Below are positions 17,965 to 27,165 of a stretch of 64,000 bases of DNA, in pieces (position 1 is the first letter of the stretch; each line of letters opens with the position of its first letter). The notes below the pieces were generated by a model. That model worked only from the letters and a program-made list of their open reading frames with translations. It was not told where the DNA came from and searched no databases. Made by a program: the position numbers and the translations under genes. Source of the stretch: Pedosphaera sp. (GTDB lineage: Bacteria > Verrucomicrobiota > Verrucomicrobiia > Limisphaerales > AAA164-E04); the NCBI GenBank assembly GCA_002690655.1, contig NZFL01000011.1:62247-126246 (forward strand). The letters are read 5' to 3'.

Positions 17965-19422
17965 ATGCTCAGGCGTGACTTTTTATTGTCGAGCGCCAGC
18001 GGGCTTGGTGCCTTGGCTGTATCGAATCTGTTTGGAGCTTCCATGGAGTCGGGAAAGAGCATCGCAGCCGACAATCCGCTCCTGCCCCAATCACCGCATT
18101 TCCCCGGGAAAGCCAAAAATTGTATTTTCATTTTTAATGCCGGAGCCCCTTCCCAATTGGATTTATTCGATTACAAACCCAAATTAACCGAGCATCATGG
18201 TCAGCCGCTACCCGACTCATTAACCGAGGGAATACGCTTTGCCTTCTTGCAAAAAGACACGGCTCGATTGATGGGCTCTCATCGCAAGTTCAAGCAACAT
18301 GGTCAGTGTGGTATGTGGTTTTCAGATGCCTTACCTCATATCGCAGATTGTGCGGACGATATATGCATGATTCAGTCCATGCAGACGGATCAATTCAATC
18401 ATCATCCCGGCCAACTCCTGATGCAATGTGGTCAGGCACAATTCGGTCTGCCTTCCATGGGGTCATGGATTTCTTATGGACTGGGAACTCAAAACCAGAA
18501 CCTACCCAGTTACGTGGTGCTCAGTTCCGGCCGCGGGCCGAGTGGAGGCGCAACCTTATGGCATAACGGTTTTCTTCCATCTGTCCACGCAGGAGTATTG
18601 TTCAGGAATGAGGGTGCACCCATTTTAAACCTTGAGATGCCTCCTGGTTTGCCGCCTGAATTGGAAAGGAAAGGATTGGATGTGCTTGGGGAGCTCAACC
18701 GTCAACGATTTCAAAAAGTCCAGGATGCAGAGATTAGCAGCCGGATCGCCAATTATGAATTGGCTTTTCGCATGCAAATGGCAGCCCCTGAGTTGACCGA
18801 TTTATCAGGGGAATCGAATGCAATCTTGCAAAGTTATGGCGTAGATCGTCAGGAGCCAGAGAAGAGATCGGGGCGCGTTGGGACCGGTAATCACTACGCC
18901 ACTTTTGGTGCCAACTGTCTCCTGGCACGCCGTCTGGTCGAGCGCGGTGTGAGATTTGTCAATATCATGTTCGCTTCATGGGATCACCATTCCAATCTCG
19001 ACGCTGAACTAGGATACAACGCAGGCTGTGTCGATCAGCCTATCGGGGCCTTGATCAAGGATTTGAAACAAAGGGGATTGTTGGATGATACACTTGTCGT
19101 ATGGGGTGGCGAGTTTGGACGCACTCCACTTGGCGAAAACCGCATTGGACGAGCGGGTGTGACGGGAAGAGATCACCATCCCAATGCCTTCAGCATGTTC
19201 ATGGCTGGAGGTGGTGCAAAGCCCGGGAGTGTCTACGGCAAAACAGATGAACTGGGATGGGCACCTGTGGTCGACCCGGTCCATATCAACGATTTTCAGG
19301 CAACCTTACTTCACATGTTCGGCATGGATCATCGCCAACTTACCTTTCGGCATCAAGGTATCGACAAAAGATTGACTTCCATCACGCGAGAATCCTCAGT
19401 GATTGATCAGCTTCTGATTTGA
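17965..19422 (+). CDS. DUF1501 protein, Tat-exported
   Basis: A 485-residue protein. The twin-arginine signal MLRRDFLLSSASGLGALA is at the very N-terminus. The DUF1501 core motifs are IFIFNAGAPSQLDLFD, WISYGLGTQNQNLPSYVVL, NCLLARRLVERGVRFVNI, LVVWGGEFGRTPLGE and RDHHPNAFSMFMAGGG. The family resembles the alkaline-phosphatase/sulfatase superfamily in overall plan but has no proven activity. The upstream DUF1549/1553 protein is its standard partner. A second pair lies at 54447-58887. Confidence 0.95.
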   Translation: MLRRDFLLSSASGLGALAVSNLFGASMESGKSIAADNPLLPQSPHFPGKAKNCIFIFNAGAPSQLDLFDYKPKLTEHHGQPLPDSLTEGIRFAFLQKDTARLMGSHRKFKQHGQCGMWFSDALPHIADCADDICMIQSMQTDQFNHHPGQLLMQCGQAQFGLPSMGSWISYGLGTQNQNLPSYVVLSSGRGPSGGATLWHNGFLPSVHAGVLFRNEGAPILNLEMPPGLPPELERKGLDVLGELNRQRFQKVQDAEISSRIANYELAFRMQMAAPELTDLSGESNAILQSYGVDRQEPEKRSGRVGTGNHYATFGANCLLARRLVERGVRFVNIMFASWDHHSNLDAELGYNAGCVDQPIGALIKDLKQRGLLDDTLVVWGGEFGRTPLGENRIGRAGVTGRDHHPNAFSMFMAGGGAKPGSVYGKTDELGWAPVVDPVHINDFQATLLHMFGMDHRQLTFRHQGIDKRLTSITRESSVIDQLLI

Positions 19423-19524
19423 AGCCTCTGTTTGTTCATCTCCCGTGATGCGGCTTGAATGGAAATTGCATCCAATTGAGTTCACATACACTGAAAACCT
19501 GAACCCATGAAATAGCATCCAACG

Positions 19525-20946
19525 ATGACTAACACAGTAATCATCCATTATTGGGTCCTTTGCATCATTGTTTTGAAATGCATGCAACCCATTGGTGCCT
19601 GCGCTGCCATGCGATCATTGAGCGATGACGATTCGGTTTTTTTGAATGACGTACAACGACGCACATTCAAATGGTTCTGGGATTATTCGAACCCCCAGAA
19701 CGGACTCACGCTGGATCGAGCGCCCAGAAAAAATGGCTTTGCAAGCATTGCGGGGATTGGGTTCGCTCTGACTGCGTATCCCGTTGCCGTTGAACGAGGG
19801 TTTTTGAATCGAAATCAAGCTGTGGAGAAAACGTTGGCTACGCTTGAATTCTTCGTGAAATCCAGGCAAACCGAAGCCCCCATTCAAACGACTGGTCACC
19901 GGGGCTTTTATTATCACTTTCTTGATCCGCAGTCCGGGTTGCGATTTCGAAACGTCGAACTCTCTACGATCGATACGGCTCTCATGATGGCTGGGGTATT
20001 GTTTTGTCGTGAGTATTACGACCTTGATAACAAACGCGAAAGGCGGATTCGTGAATTGTCCGACTTCCTTTATCGACGGGTGGAGTGGGGTTGGGCTCAA
20101 GTCCGCGGTGGTTTGATCTCTCACGGTTGGAAACCCGAAACCGGCATGTTGAAGCATGATTATAAAGGGTACAACGAAGCCATGCTGCTTTATATTCTAG
20201 CGATGGGGAGTCCTACCCATCCGGCTCGTGATGATGCCTGGCAAACCTTTGTCCGCTCCTGCAGGTGGATTGATTTTTACGGTCAACTCCATGTGAATTT
20301 CACACCACTTTTTGGTCATCAATATTCTCATGTCTGGATTGATTTCCGGGGGATTCAGGACAAGTTTATAAAAAGGCAGGGTATCGATTACTTTGAGAAT
20401 TCGAGACGTGCTACCTATGCTCAGCGAAGCTACGCCATTGAGAACCCCATGGGGTGGAAAGATTACAATTCGAATATATGGGGCCTGACGGCCTGTGACG
20501 GTCCTTCCAATGTTGATTTGGAATACTTGGGTGAAAAAAGGCACTTCTGGACGTACACCGCCCGCGGGGTATCGGCTCTTGGAACGCGCGATGACGGAAC
20601 GATAGCACCAACTGCCGTGGGAGGGAGCATTGTCTTCGCTCCAGAAATTGTGATTCCTGCTTTAAAGGCCATGGTAAATCGATACGGGGAGGATTTATAC
20701 ACCCAATACGGGTTTGTGGATGCCTTTAACCCGTCCTTCCAGTTCGAATCTGTAACATTAGGGCATGGTCATGTAGCTGAGGGAAAAGGATGGTTCGATA
20801 ATGAGCATCTGGGGATAGACCAAGGACCGATCATACTGATGATAGAAAACTACCGTTCGGAATTCGTTTGGAATATCATGAAACGCAGCCCTTATATTCA
20901 GGCTGGATTGAAGAAAGCTGGATTTGCAGGTGGGTGGTTGGATTGA
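19525..20946 (+). CDS. GH144-like glucanase (glucoamylase family, PF10091-type)
   Basis: A 473-residue secreted protein with a hydrophobic N-terminal segment. The motif set RRTFKWFWDYSNPQNGLTLD, ASIAGIGFALTAYPVAVERG, WKPETGMLKHDYKGYNEAM, FGHQYSHVWIDFRGIQD and EHLGIDQGPIILMIENYRS is characteristic of the glycoamylase family that includes endo-beta-1,2-glucanases. It probably cuts a beta-glucan in the periplasm. It follows the DUF1549/DUF1501 pair on the same strand, about 100 bases away. Confidence 0.88.
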   Translation: MTNTVIIHYWVLCIIVLKCMQPIGACAAMRSLSDDDSVFLNDVQRRTFKWFWDYSNPQNGLTLDRAPRKNGFASIAGIGFALTAYPVAVERGFLNRNQAVEKTLATLEFFVKSRQTEAPIQTTGHRGFYYHFLDPQSGLRFRNVELSTIDTALMMAGVLFCREYYDLDNKRERRIRELSDFLYRRVEWGWAQVRGGLISHGWKPETGMLKHDYKGYNEAMLLYILAMGSPTHPARDDAWQTFVRSCRWIDFYGQLHVNFTPLFGHQYSHVWIDFRGIQDKFIKRQGIDYFENSRRATYAQRSYAIENPMGWKDYNSNIWGLTACDGPSNVDLEYLGEKRHFWTYTARGVSALGTRDDGTIAPTAVGGSIVFAPEIVIPALKAMVNRYGEDLYTQYGFVDAFNPSFQFESVTLGHGHVAEGKGWFDNEHLGIDQGPIILMIENYRSEFVWNIMKRSPYIQAGLKKAGFAGGWLD

Positions 20947-21050
20947 CTTATTGATCCGGTCATTTGAACCAAACGGTAAAGCCTCTCCGTAACAATCAGC
21001 TGAGTGTTCATATCGACCGCTTCGACTTGAGTAGCTATTTTTTCAGCGTC

Positions 21051-22142
21051 ATGCTGAATGCGCGATTCATGATAATGGCCAAAGCCAGATGGCAGCTTCT
21101 TTGTTGTGCTACATTTATCCAGATAGGGGATGTGGATTTAAATGCACAAGATTCATCAGCCATAAGCAACGCTGCTGAATTTTACTTCCAAGCCTTTGCA
21201 CAGTTGGGGAACATAAGTAATGTCGAAAAAAACTCCTGCAACGGATTCCTGTCAGTCAGCCGGATGCTAAGGAAAATACAATCCAAGTCGATGAAAGGAA
21301 ATTACTGGAGCGCTTGGAGCCAGTTCTTGAACTCGTCCAGACTACGTCAAGATTAGATCAGGCCGATTGGGGAAACGAGGTGGATGATGCCCAGTGGATT
21401 CATTCACCCATCTCAGCTAAACCACTTCAACGAGGATTGATGTTCCAGGCTAGATTGCATATTCAAGAAGAGGAATTTGAAGAAGCTTGCCATGTAATCG
21501 TATCAGCAGTGACATTCTCTCGTCACATCGGGCAGGATGGAATAATGATCGCCCGGTTAATCGAATCGAGTATGTTCAAGATTGTAGCCAATCTTTGTGC
21601 CTGGAAATCAACGGCATTTCCCAAACCCGTCCTGAAGGGCATACAGGAAGATCTAAGAAGTTTGCCCGTCAGTACGACGGCCAAAGAGGTTCTTCTGGCG
21701 GAAAGTCAGTATTCGGCTCGACTCAGTCAACAAAATGGCAATCACCACCCCAAAAAACAGATAGATGACTTTCTCGAATTCTACGATCAAGTCGTTGCTT
21801 TTGGAGCCTTACCGCTTGATCAATTGGAGGGGCAATTGAAAAAGCTAGGAGATTCATTCCCTGACAATATAATGATCAAACGTGTCCTGCCCGTAATTTC
21901 GCGGATGAGGCATCAGATTGCAGTTCATGAAGTCAATACGGCTTCTTTTGGGGCTGGGTTTGAAAGTGTTGCTCTCGGGTCCGCCAGTGGTCAAGGATGG
22001 CAAGGATCCATCCGGCAAGGGCCCCTTTGAATACGTTCCATTGAAGAACGAATCTTTCGAGCTATTCAGCCAACTGATGCAACGAGGTGAGAAACTAATG
22101 CTTCGCTTTGGAAGTCAGTCCCTATCCAGGAGTTTTGAATGA
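21051..22142 (+). pseudogene. Frameshifted secreted hypothetical protein
   Basis: One protein is spread over two frames. Residues up to NAAEFYFQAFAQLGNISNVEK are in the first frame. KLLQRIPVSQP through AVHEVNTAS is in the minus-one frame from about 21233. LGLGLKVLLSGPPVVKDG through DPSGKGPFEYVPLKNESF is back in the first frame. The first shift coincides with an A7 run (21226-21232), the second with TTTTGGGG (21946-21953). The two shifts cancel. The rebuilt protein (about 360 residues, signal-like segment near residues 10-28) matches a PVC family of unknown function ending in DPFGxGPFEY-like sequence. It may be a decaying gene, a real recoding event or a base-calling error. Its 3' end overlaps the convergent acyltransferase gene. 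Confidence 0.7.
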
Positions 22143-22783
22143 AGTTCATCACTCCAGCCTTTGGTCAAGAATCTGAAAATCCATTTCTGTTTTTTGCGGA
22201 TACGATTATAGGCTTCGTGAATATCCAGGATCATGGTGATACGACGATTGGGACAGTTTAACTCGCCCACGTCATGTGTGGCGACGGGTTTGAAACCCAT
22301 CACCCGGGTGTGAAATTCATAGGGACTGTGTTTCTCTCCTTCGAAGATGTCCGTGACATAATGGGAATACTCGCGTTCCACGGTCTCCTGGCTGGCGGCT
22401 CGCATGAGTGCGGCAACTACAACGATGTAGCGTCGATAATCGGGTAAGACGGCAAACCTTCCAATCTCTGCAATCTTGTTTTCATTCACGAAAGCTTCGA
22501 CATCCAGTCCACTGTCCAATTGCTTGAAACCATACTCTTTGTAGAGCTCAAGAGGAGGATTGTACATGACCCGTAATACACCGACAGGCTCGTCTTTTAC
22601 CTGGCTTACAAACCAGGAAATATCATCACGTTCGAGGTCCTCCTCCGGGAAAAAATCATCGGCATCATATATCCAATGTTTTTCCTGATCATAGGTCCGT
22701 TTCAGGACCGATATGGCACGATCTCGGTCTTTTTTGGTTTGGACCTTGATCACATTGACTTTATTGGAGAGGGATAAGCTCAT
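22115..22783 (-). CDS. GNAT-fold N-acyltransferase (FeeM/OlsB-like)
   Basis: A 222-residue protein from the ATG at 22783. The N-terminal part (YDQEKHWIYDADDFFPEED, then DEPVGVLRVMYNPP) and the core EIGRFAVLPDYRR with MGFKPV are typical of the N-acyl-amino-acid synthase/autoinducer-synthase-like GNAT group. FeeM and OlsB members transfer a long acyl chain from acyl-ACP to an amino acid. The ATGA overlap with the PlsC-like gene upstream indicates a two-gene operon, and that partnership points to an aminolipid made in two acylation steps. Amino-acid specificity is unknown. Confidence 0.78.
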   Translation of the reverse strand: MSLSLSNKVNVIKVQTKKDRDRAISVLKRTYDQEKHWIYDADDFFPEEDLERDDISWFVSQVKDEPVGVLRVMYNPPLELYKEYGFKQLDSGLDVEAFVNENKIAEIGRFAVLPDYRRYIVVVAALMRAASQETVEREYSHYVTDIFEGEKHSPYEFHTRVMGFKPVATHDVGELNCPNRRITMILDIHEAYNRIRKKQKWIFRFLTKGWSDELHSKLLDRD

Positions 22784-23619
22784 TTTTTGCGTTGCTGACG
22801 ATTCCAAGTCTTTCCCGAAAGCTTTGAGATAGCCGACATCACCTCGAAATGAGAATCACGCACTTTCTTCAAAGCAGGTTTCTTCTGAGGAGGGCCAGGA
22901 TGGATGGGGTCTCCGAATTCAATGGTGAACGGAATATATTCAGAAATGGGATGTTCGTTTGAGTGCGTCGGAAAGCGGATGCCGGCAGGCACAATGGGTA
23001 TGCCTGTTTTTAACGACATCTGTGCCACGCCCGAATATCCCTTGAGAAGGACTTCCGGTTGACGATTCGTGGTTCCTTCTGGAAACACTCCCAGAGATTG
23101 TCCGGATTCAAGGGCATCAAGTGCCTGGTCAAAACTTCCTTGTCCTTTGACAAACATCGGTTTGAACACATTTAAAAATTTGGGTCTGGCTGGCTTACGA
23201 GCGACCATAATGACTTCTCCAAAATAATAAAGCATCCAAATTCCGGGAACCAGACAAAAATTCCAATCCGCCAGGAAGTGGATCAGTTTTCCTTTTCGAA
23301 GGAAATGCAGCAAGGCAGGAATGTAGATTGCTTCAAGCTTCTGACTGTGGTTCAAGGCCAGAATGAAGGGGTCCATGTCGGGATTGATGTGCCTCAAACC
23401 TCGTACCTCGACGACTTTATTGCCAAAAAGCAAAAGTGTTAATTTGGTGAGCCATTTGGTCGGTGCACGATGTGTCAACGGCATGGGTGCCTTGAGGATC
23501 TCCGACACCGTAAAAGAGGCGGTATCCATCGATTCAGGAAATGAAACAGCAGGGACTGCTTTTTCATTCAACGACCTGCTGGATTCAGATTCTTGTTCAT
23601 GTGTCGATTTTTTCGACAT
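22780..23619 (-). CDS. PlsC-like lysophospholipid/O-acyltransferase
   Basis: A 279-residue protein. Acyltransferase motif I reads NHSQKLEA, so the usual H-x4-D has Glu in place of Asp. Motif III is FPEGTTNRQP and motif IV is IPIVPAGIRFP. An internal hydrophobic stretch (WNFCLVPGIWMLYYFGEVIMV) suits membrane association. It would add a second acyl chain from acyl-ACP or acyl-CoA to a hydroxyl group. It is translationally coupled to the GNAT gene. The HX4E variation may alter but need not abolish catalysis. Confidence 0.82.
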   Translation of the reverse strand: MSKKSTHEQESESSRSLNEKAVPAVSFPESMDTASFTVSEILKAPMPLTHRAPTKWLTKLTLLLFGNKVVEVRGLRHINPDMDPFILALNHSQKLEAIYIPALLHFLRKGKLIHFLADWNFCLVPGIWMLYYFGEVIMVARKPARPKFLNVFKPMFVKGQGSFDQALDALESGQSLGVFPEGTTNRQPEVLLKGYSGVAQMSLKTGIPIVPAGIRFPTHSNEHPISEYIPFTIEFGDPIHPGPPQKKPALKKVRDSHFEVMSAISKLSGKTWNRQQRKK

Positions 23620-23727
23620 GATGAATCGTAAATTACCCTTCTGGCTGAGCCTTCGTAAAGCCGAAAACGAAGGGTATTGTGCGAGTTCGTTTGGCGTGGA
23701 ATAAAGGAAACACAGGCAGGGACAAGC

Positions 23728-24729
23728 CTACAGCTTTATGGGCCTGCCTTCTTTGAACGATTGTTCCGCCTTGTCGCACAGGATATGGCTCATGATCACA
23801 TCAGATTCACCAATGGGTAAGGGTTTCCCTGTGCGGATGCAATGATGAAAAACTTTCAATTCTTCGATGTAGGCCTCTCGGTAACGGGTAGGGAAGGAGT
23901 GCTCAATGAGCGGCCTGTTGATACCTGATTGGTTGGAAAGGACGGTTGATCGAGGAGATCTGTTTTCAGCCTGAATCATCCCTTGACCGCCGAAGGCTTC
24001 AATGCGTTGATCATACCCATAAGATGCGAAGCGGTTCACATCAATACTTGCCAATAAACCACTCTCGTATTTGAGCGACACGAGGACGTTGTCGAGGTCT
24101 TTCAGATCTCGGATGTCCTCCACAAAGTTACTTCCTATCGCATACACTTCTATGGGATCCTCATGCGTAATAAAACGCAACATGTCAAAATCATGAACAA
24201 TACAATCATGAAAAATGCCATGGGACGTCCGGATGTAATCCATTGAGGGAAGAGGGGAATCTCTGGAAGTGAGACGCATTAATTGAGGCGAACCGATGGC
24301 ACCAGCCTGAACTTGACTGGCCAAGTCGGAAAAACTCGGGTCAAACCTTCGGTTGAACCCAACAAACAGGCCCTTGCCTGCCTTTTGTGATGTGCTGAAG
24401 CATTCCCTTATTTCATTCAAACCGTTACCAAGCGGTTTTTCGCTGAAAACGGCTTTGCCTGCGTTCAATGATGCAATGATCTGTTGATAATGTTCGCCGG
24501 TAGGGGTTGCTACAATGACAGCCTCAATGGAGGTATCCTCAAGCGCTGCATCCATGTCAGTGGAACTTGCGCAATTAAAGTCACTACCAATGCGCGCGGC
24601 TTGTTCCGGATCTACATCCACGACATGTGCAAGTTCAATTTGAGGTAAAGTCCGAATGCTTTGCAGGTGGAATCGACCGGCCCTGCCCAGACCGATGAGG
24701 GCGATGCGTAATGGTTTATCTTGATTCAT
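23728..24729 (-). CDS. Gfo/Idh/MocA family oxidoreductase (inositol 2-dehydrogenase-like)
   Basis: A 333-residue protein from the ATG at 24729. The NAD(P) motif is IALIGLGRAGRFHL, the catalytic-region motif is FSEKPLG (EKP), and HGIFHDCIVHDFDMLRF contains the conserved D-x3-H region of inositol/sugar dehydrogenases. It oxidises a sugar or cyclitol. The longer open frame (to 24813) extends into the upstream barrel gene and is less likely. Only 22 bases separate it from the barrel gene, so cotranscription is possible. Confidence 0.88.
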   Translation of the reverse strand: MNQDKPLRIALIGLGRAGRFHLQSIRTLPQIELAHVVDVDPEQAARIGSDFNCASSTDMDAALEDTSIEAVIVATPTGEHYQQIIASLNAGKAVFSEKPLGNGLNEIRECFSTSQKAGKGLFVGFNRRFDPSFSDLASQVQAGAIGSPQLMRLTSRDSPLPSMDYIRTSHGIFHDCIVHDFDMLRFITHEDPIEVYAIGSNFVEDIRDLKDLDNVLVSLKYESGLLASIDVNRFASYGYDQRIEAFGGQGMIQAENRSPRSTVLSNQSGINRPLIEHSFPTRYREAYIEELKVFHHCIRTGKPLPIGESDVIMSHILCDKAEQSFKEGRPIKL

Positions 24730-24751
24730 TGATTTGCTTGATCTGATTAAA

Positions 24752-27154
24752 TTATTCAAAAACTTTCGTCCAGGTGATGAAAATACCGTGCGCATCATAA
24801 TCGAGATAACCATTACTCAAGTCATCTCGGTAGCGGTAGTAGGCATATTGAACTCCGAGCGAGTCACGTTCCGAAAGCTGCTTGTGCACTTCAAACTGCC
24901 ACGCGTGCTGGCTGAATTCCGATCCCATGGGCAATCCCAAGGGTAGGGATTGACCATAGTCGGCATGGCTGAATGTATAGTTGGCCATGAATCGGGTTGA
25001 TTCATCATATAAGAATGTCCATGAGGAAAACAACGTATAGAGATCACCTGCGTAGGGTGCGATGGTATTGTTGTCATTGATGCCGGAAACAATCCGCGAG
25101 TCGCTGTAACTTGCCGATCCCATCCAGAACCACCTGACAGCAGGGGTCAGTGTAGTGGTGAAACGATAGGTGTGACTATCAAAATTGCCTGCCAGCAGAC
25201 TGCCAGCAGGGTAAGTCACACCATTCAGGTTCAAGGTCCCAACCGTGGTTCTGTAATCGGATTGTTCACCTTCATAGGCAATGGATGTCTTCAGCCAGCG
25301 AGCGGCTTTCCAGGTCGTTTTCAGCCCCCAGTTCTGACCTTCCGTTTCGCGCTCAAGTATAGCTGCCGGAAACCCGTTTCCGGGCTGTGGTCCACGATCG
25401 GTATCCAACAGGTTGTTGAAATCGTGATGACGTCGCCTGTATCCATAGGTAGGATTGAAACTCCATTGGTTCAAGGGCGAAAAAGTAGTTCCTAACTCCA
25501 CGTTTGCGTGCCGCCCCTTGGCATCCGTGTCTCGCATGAAATCCTCGCGAGAATCAAAGCTGTCATCCAGTAGCGAGTTCTCCGTCTGGCCAATGGATTC
25601 CTGCTGAATCCTGACGTCTGTATAGAGAATCGTATTTGCGATGCCTGTGTGCCGTAACCCAAAGTTTTCTTCGATTTGAAAACGGTCAACATTGCTGCCT
25701 AAGGTGGTGGGAGTGCCAAAGAAGGTCGTGTCCCCGGTTCCTTTGCGCCGAGTCCATTCGGTTTGAATGCCTGCATAACCGGTCGTATGATGCGACGGCT
25801 CCAGGAGACTGTTGAGATTCATGATGTGGGATTCACTGCTCAACTGGATCCCTCTTGTGGAGAATGGCATGCCTGCTGCTGCCGGGTTGCTGGGATCAAA
25901 GTTTCCCAGTGCAAGATTGGCATCTCCATCAAGATGTGAGTAGTAGTAACCACCACTTGCCAGCCACCATGGTTTGAGTTTTTTTTCCACCGTAAGCGCG
26001 TTGGAACCCTGAAAATGGTCGTAGTCATCTTCCTGTGTCGACACAAAGCCGGGAAGCGGGTCCCCGTCGCTGATGAAATCTCCCGTTTCAAGTGTGTGGG
26101 TTTGGTTGTAGAATTCACCACGAAAATCATCCTGGATACGATATCCGTTCCATTCATGCTCCAGTCCAAGCGTGATGATATGTGTTTCCTGATCGATACG
26201 TTTCCAGGCAGGGAAGATACTTCGACCGTTAAAGGCTGCATCAAAGGCAGGGCCCCATTGCAGCATGGATTTACTGCCGTTGCGTGATCTGTATTCGTAG
26301 CCAACAGTCAAGCTGGGCAAATCAGGTCGATTTAATCCGAATTCAAACCAGACGTTGGAAAGATCCAGATGAAGATCACGATTCAACGCATATGGACCGA
26401 GGTTGAAACTGGGAGAATAACCACCGTGAGGGTCGTCGTATGTTCTGGCTTGATCCAGTCCAAAACGGAAAAACCCAAGATCTCGCTTTTGAATTTCGGC
26501 TTCGACGGTGTATCTGTCATTGGGGGCTGTTATTCTGCCATCACCTGAGAAGGAAGTGCCACCTTCGAGCGTTTGTTTCCATTCGAAATTCTGAATTCCG
26601 CCATTGATACCATCGCGCATCCAGTAGTGCTCGCGAAAGGCATTTTTGTTGCCGTCCACTGCAATGAACCGTAATTGAGGTGCTACCTTGAAATAAAATG
26701 ATTCTTCTGAGATATCTTCAAAAGGCAGTCCCTGATCGATCCACGCCCTTAATAATCCTATTTCTTCGTTAGTGAGTTTATCTCCTTTGCCAATGGGAGG
26801 CATTTCGTAGTCTTCCTCCAGATGAGCCACAAATTGAATCAATGTGCTTTCAGCGCTATTGCCGATTTCAATGTTGGATCCGTAGTCGCCCTCTTTGAGT
26901 GCTTCTGTACGGCTTGTCAGACGATAATTTCCCTCGATATTTTCCTGGCCGTGACATTGAAAGCACGATTCTCTGAGGATAGGCAGGATATCCGCATTAA
27001 AGTCAACGTTCCTTGCAGTTGGCGGAGGAAGAGGATTGTTTTCGGCTCGTAACATAACTAAACCCTTTGCCATAGCCACCAGCAAAAAAAAACGAATGCA
27101 GGTTCCTGCAATGTAATTGAGGGGTTTCTTTGGAGTGATAGCAGTCATACGCAT
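24752..27154 (-). CDS. Outer-membrane beta-barrel with N-terminal PSCyt1 heme domain
   Basis: An 800-residue protein from the ATG at 27154. After a signal peptide (FFLLVAMAKGLVML), a PSCyt1-like domain (ILPILRESCFQCHGQENIEG with CxxCH near residue 65, then EMPPIGKGDKLTNEE) occupies residues about 50-130. The remaining 650 residues look like a large barrel: alternating aromatic/polar strands, many W/Y, and an end in HGIFITWTKVFE. Size and plan resemble MtrB/PioB porins. The multiheme cytochrome gene lies 11 bases upstream, so the two may form a porin-cytochrome conduit across the outer membrane. The barrel call is from sequence texture, not a search. Confidence 0.65.
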   Translation of the reverse strand: MRMTAITPKKPLNYIAGTCIRFFLLVAMAKGLVMLRAENNPLPPPTARNVDFNADILPILRESCFQCHGQENIEGNYRLTSRTEALKEGDYGSNIEIGNSAESTLIQFVAHLEEDYEMPPIGKGDKLTNEEIGLLRAWIDQGLPFEDISEESFYFKVAPQLRFIAVDGNKNAFREHYWMRDGINGGIQNFEWKQTLEGGTSFSGDGRITAPNDRYTVEAEIQKRDLGFFRFGLDQARTYDDPHGGYSPSFNLGPYALNRDLHLDLSNVWFEFGLNRPDLPSLTVGYEYRSRNGSKSMLQWGPAFDAAFNGRSIFPAWKRIDQETHIITLGLEHEWNGYRIQDDFRGEFYNQTHTLETGDFISDGDPLPGFVSTQEDDYDHFQGSNALTVEKKLKPWWLASGGYYYSHLDGDANLALGNFDPSNPAAAGMPFSTRGIQLSSESHIMNLNSLLEPSHHTTGYAGIQTEWTRRKGTGDTTFFGTPTTLGSNVDRFQIEENFGLRHTGIANTILYTDVRIQQESIGQTENSLLDDSFDSREDFMRDTDAKGRHANVELGTTFSPLNQWSFNPTYGYRRRHHDFNNLLDTDRGPQPGNGFPAAILERETEGQNWGLKTTWKAARWLKTSIAYEGEQSDYRTTVGTLNLNGVTYPAGSLLAGNFDSHTYRFTTTLTPAVRWFWMGSASYSDSRIVSGINDNNTIAPYAGDLYTLFSSWTFLYDESTRFMANYTFSHADYGQSLPLGLPMGSEFSQHAWQFEVHKQLSERDSLGVQYAYYRYRDDLSNGYLDYDAHGIFITWTKVFE

Positions 27155-27165
27155 TCTTATTTTGA

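Noticed and set aside
19615-20157. Minus-strand frame of 180 residues opposite the GH144-like gene
   Set aside because: It is antisense to a well-conserved enzyme and carries no motif.
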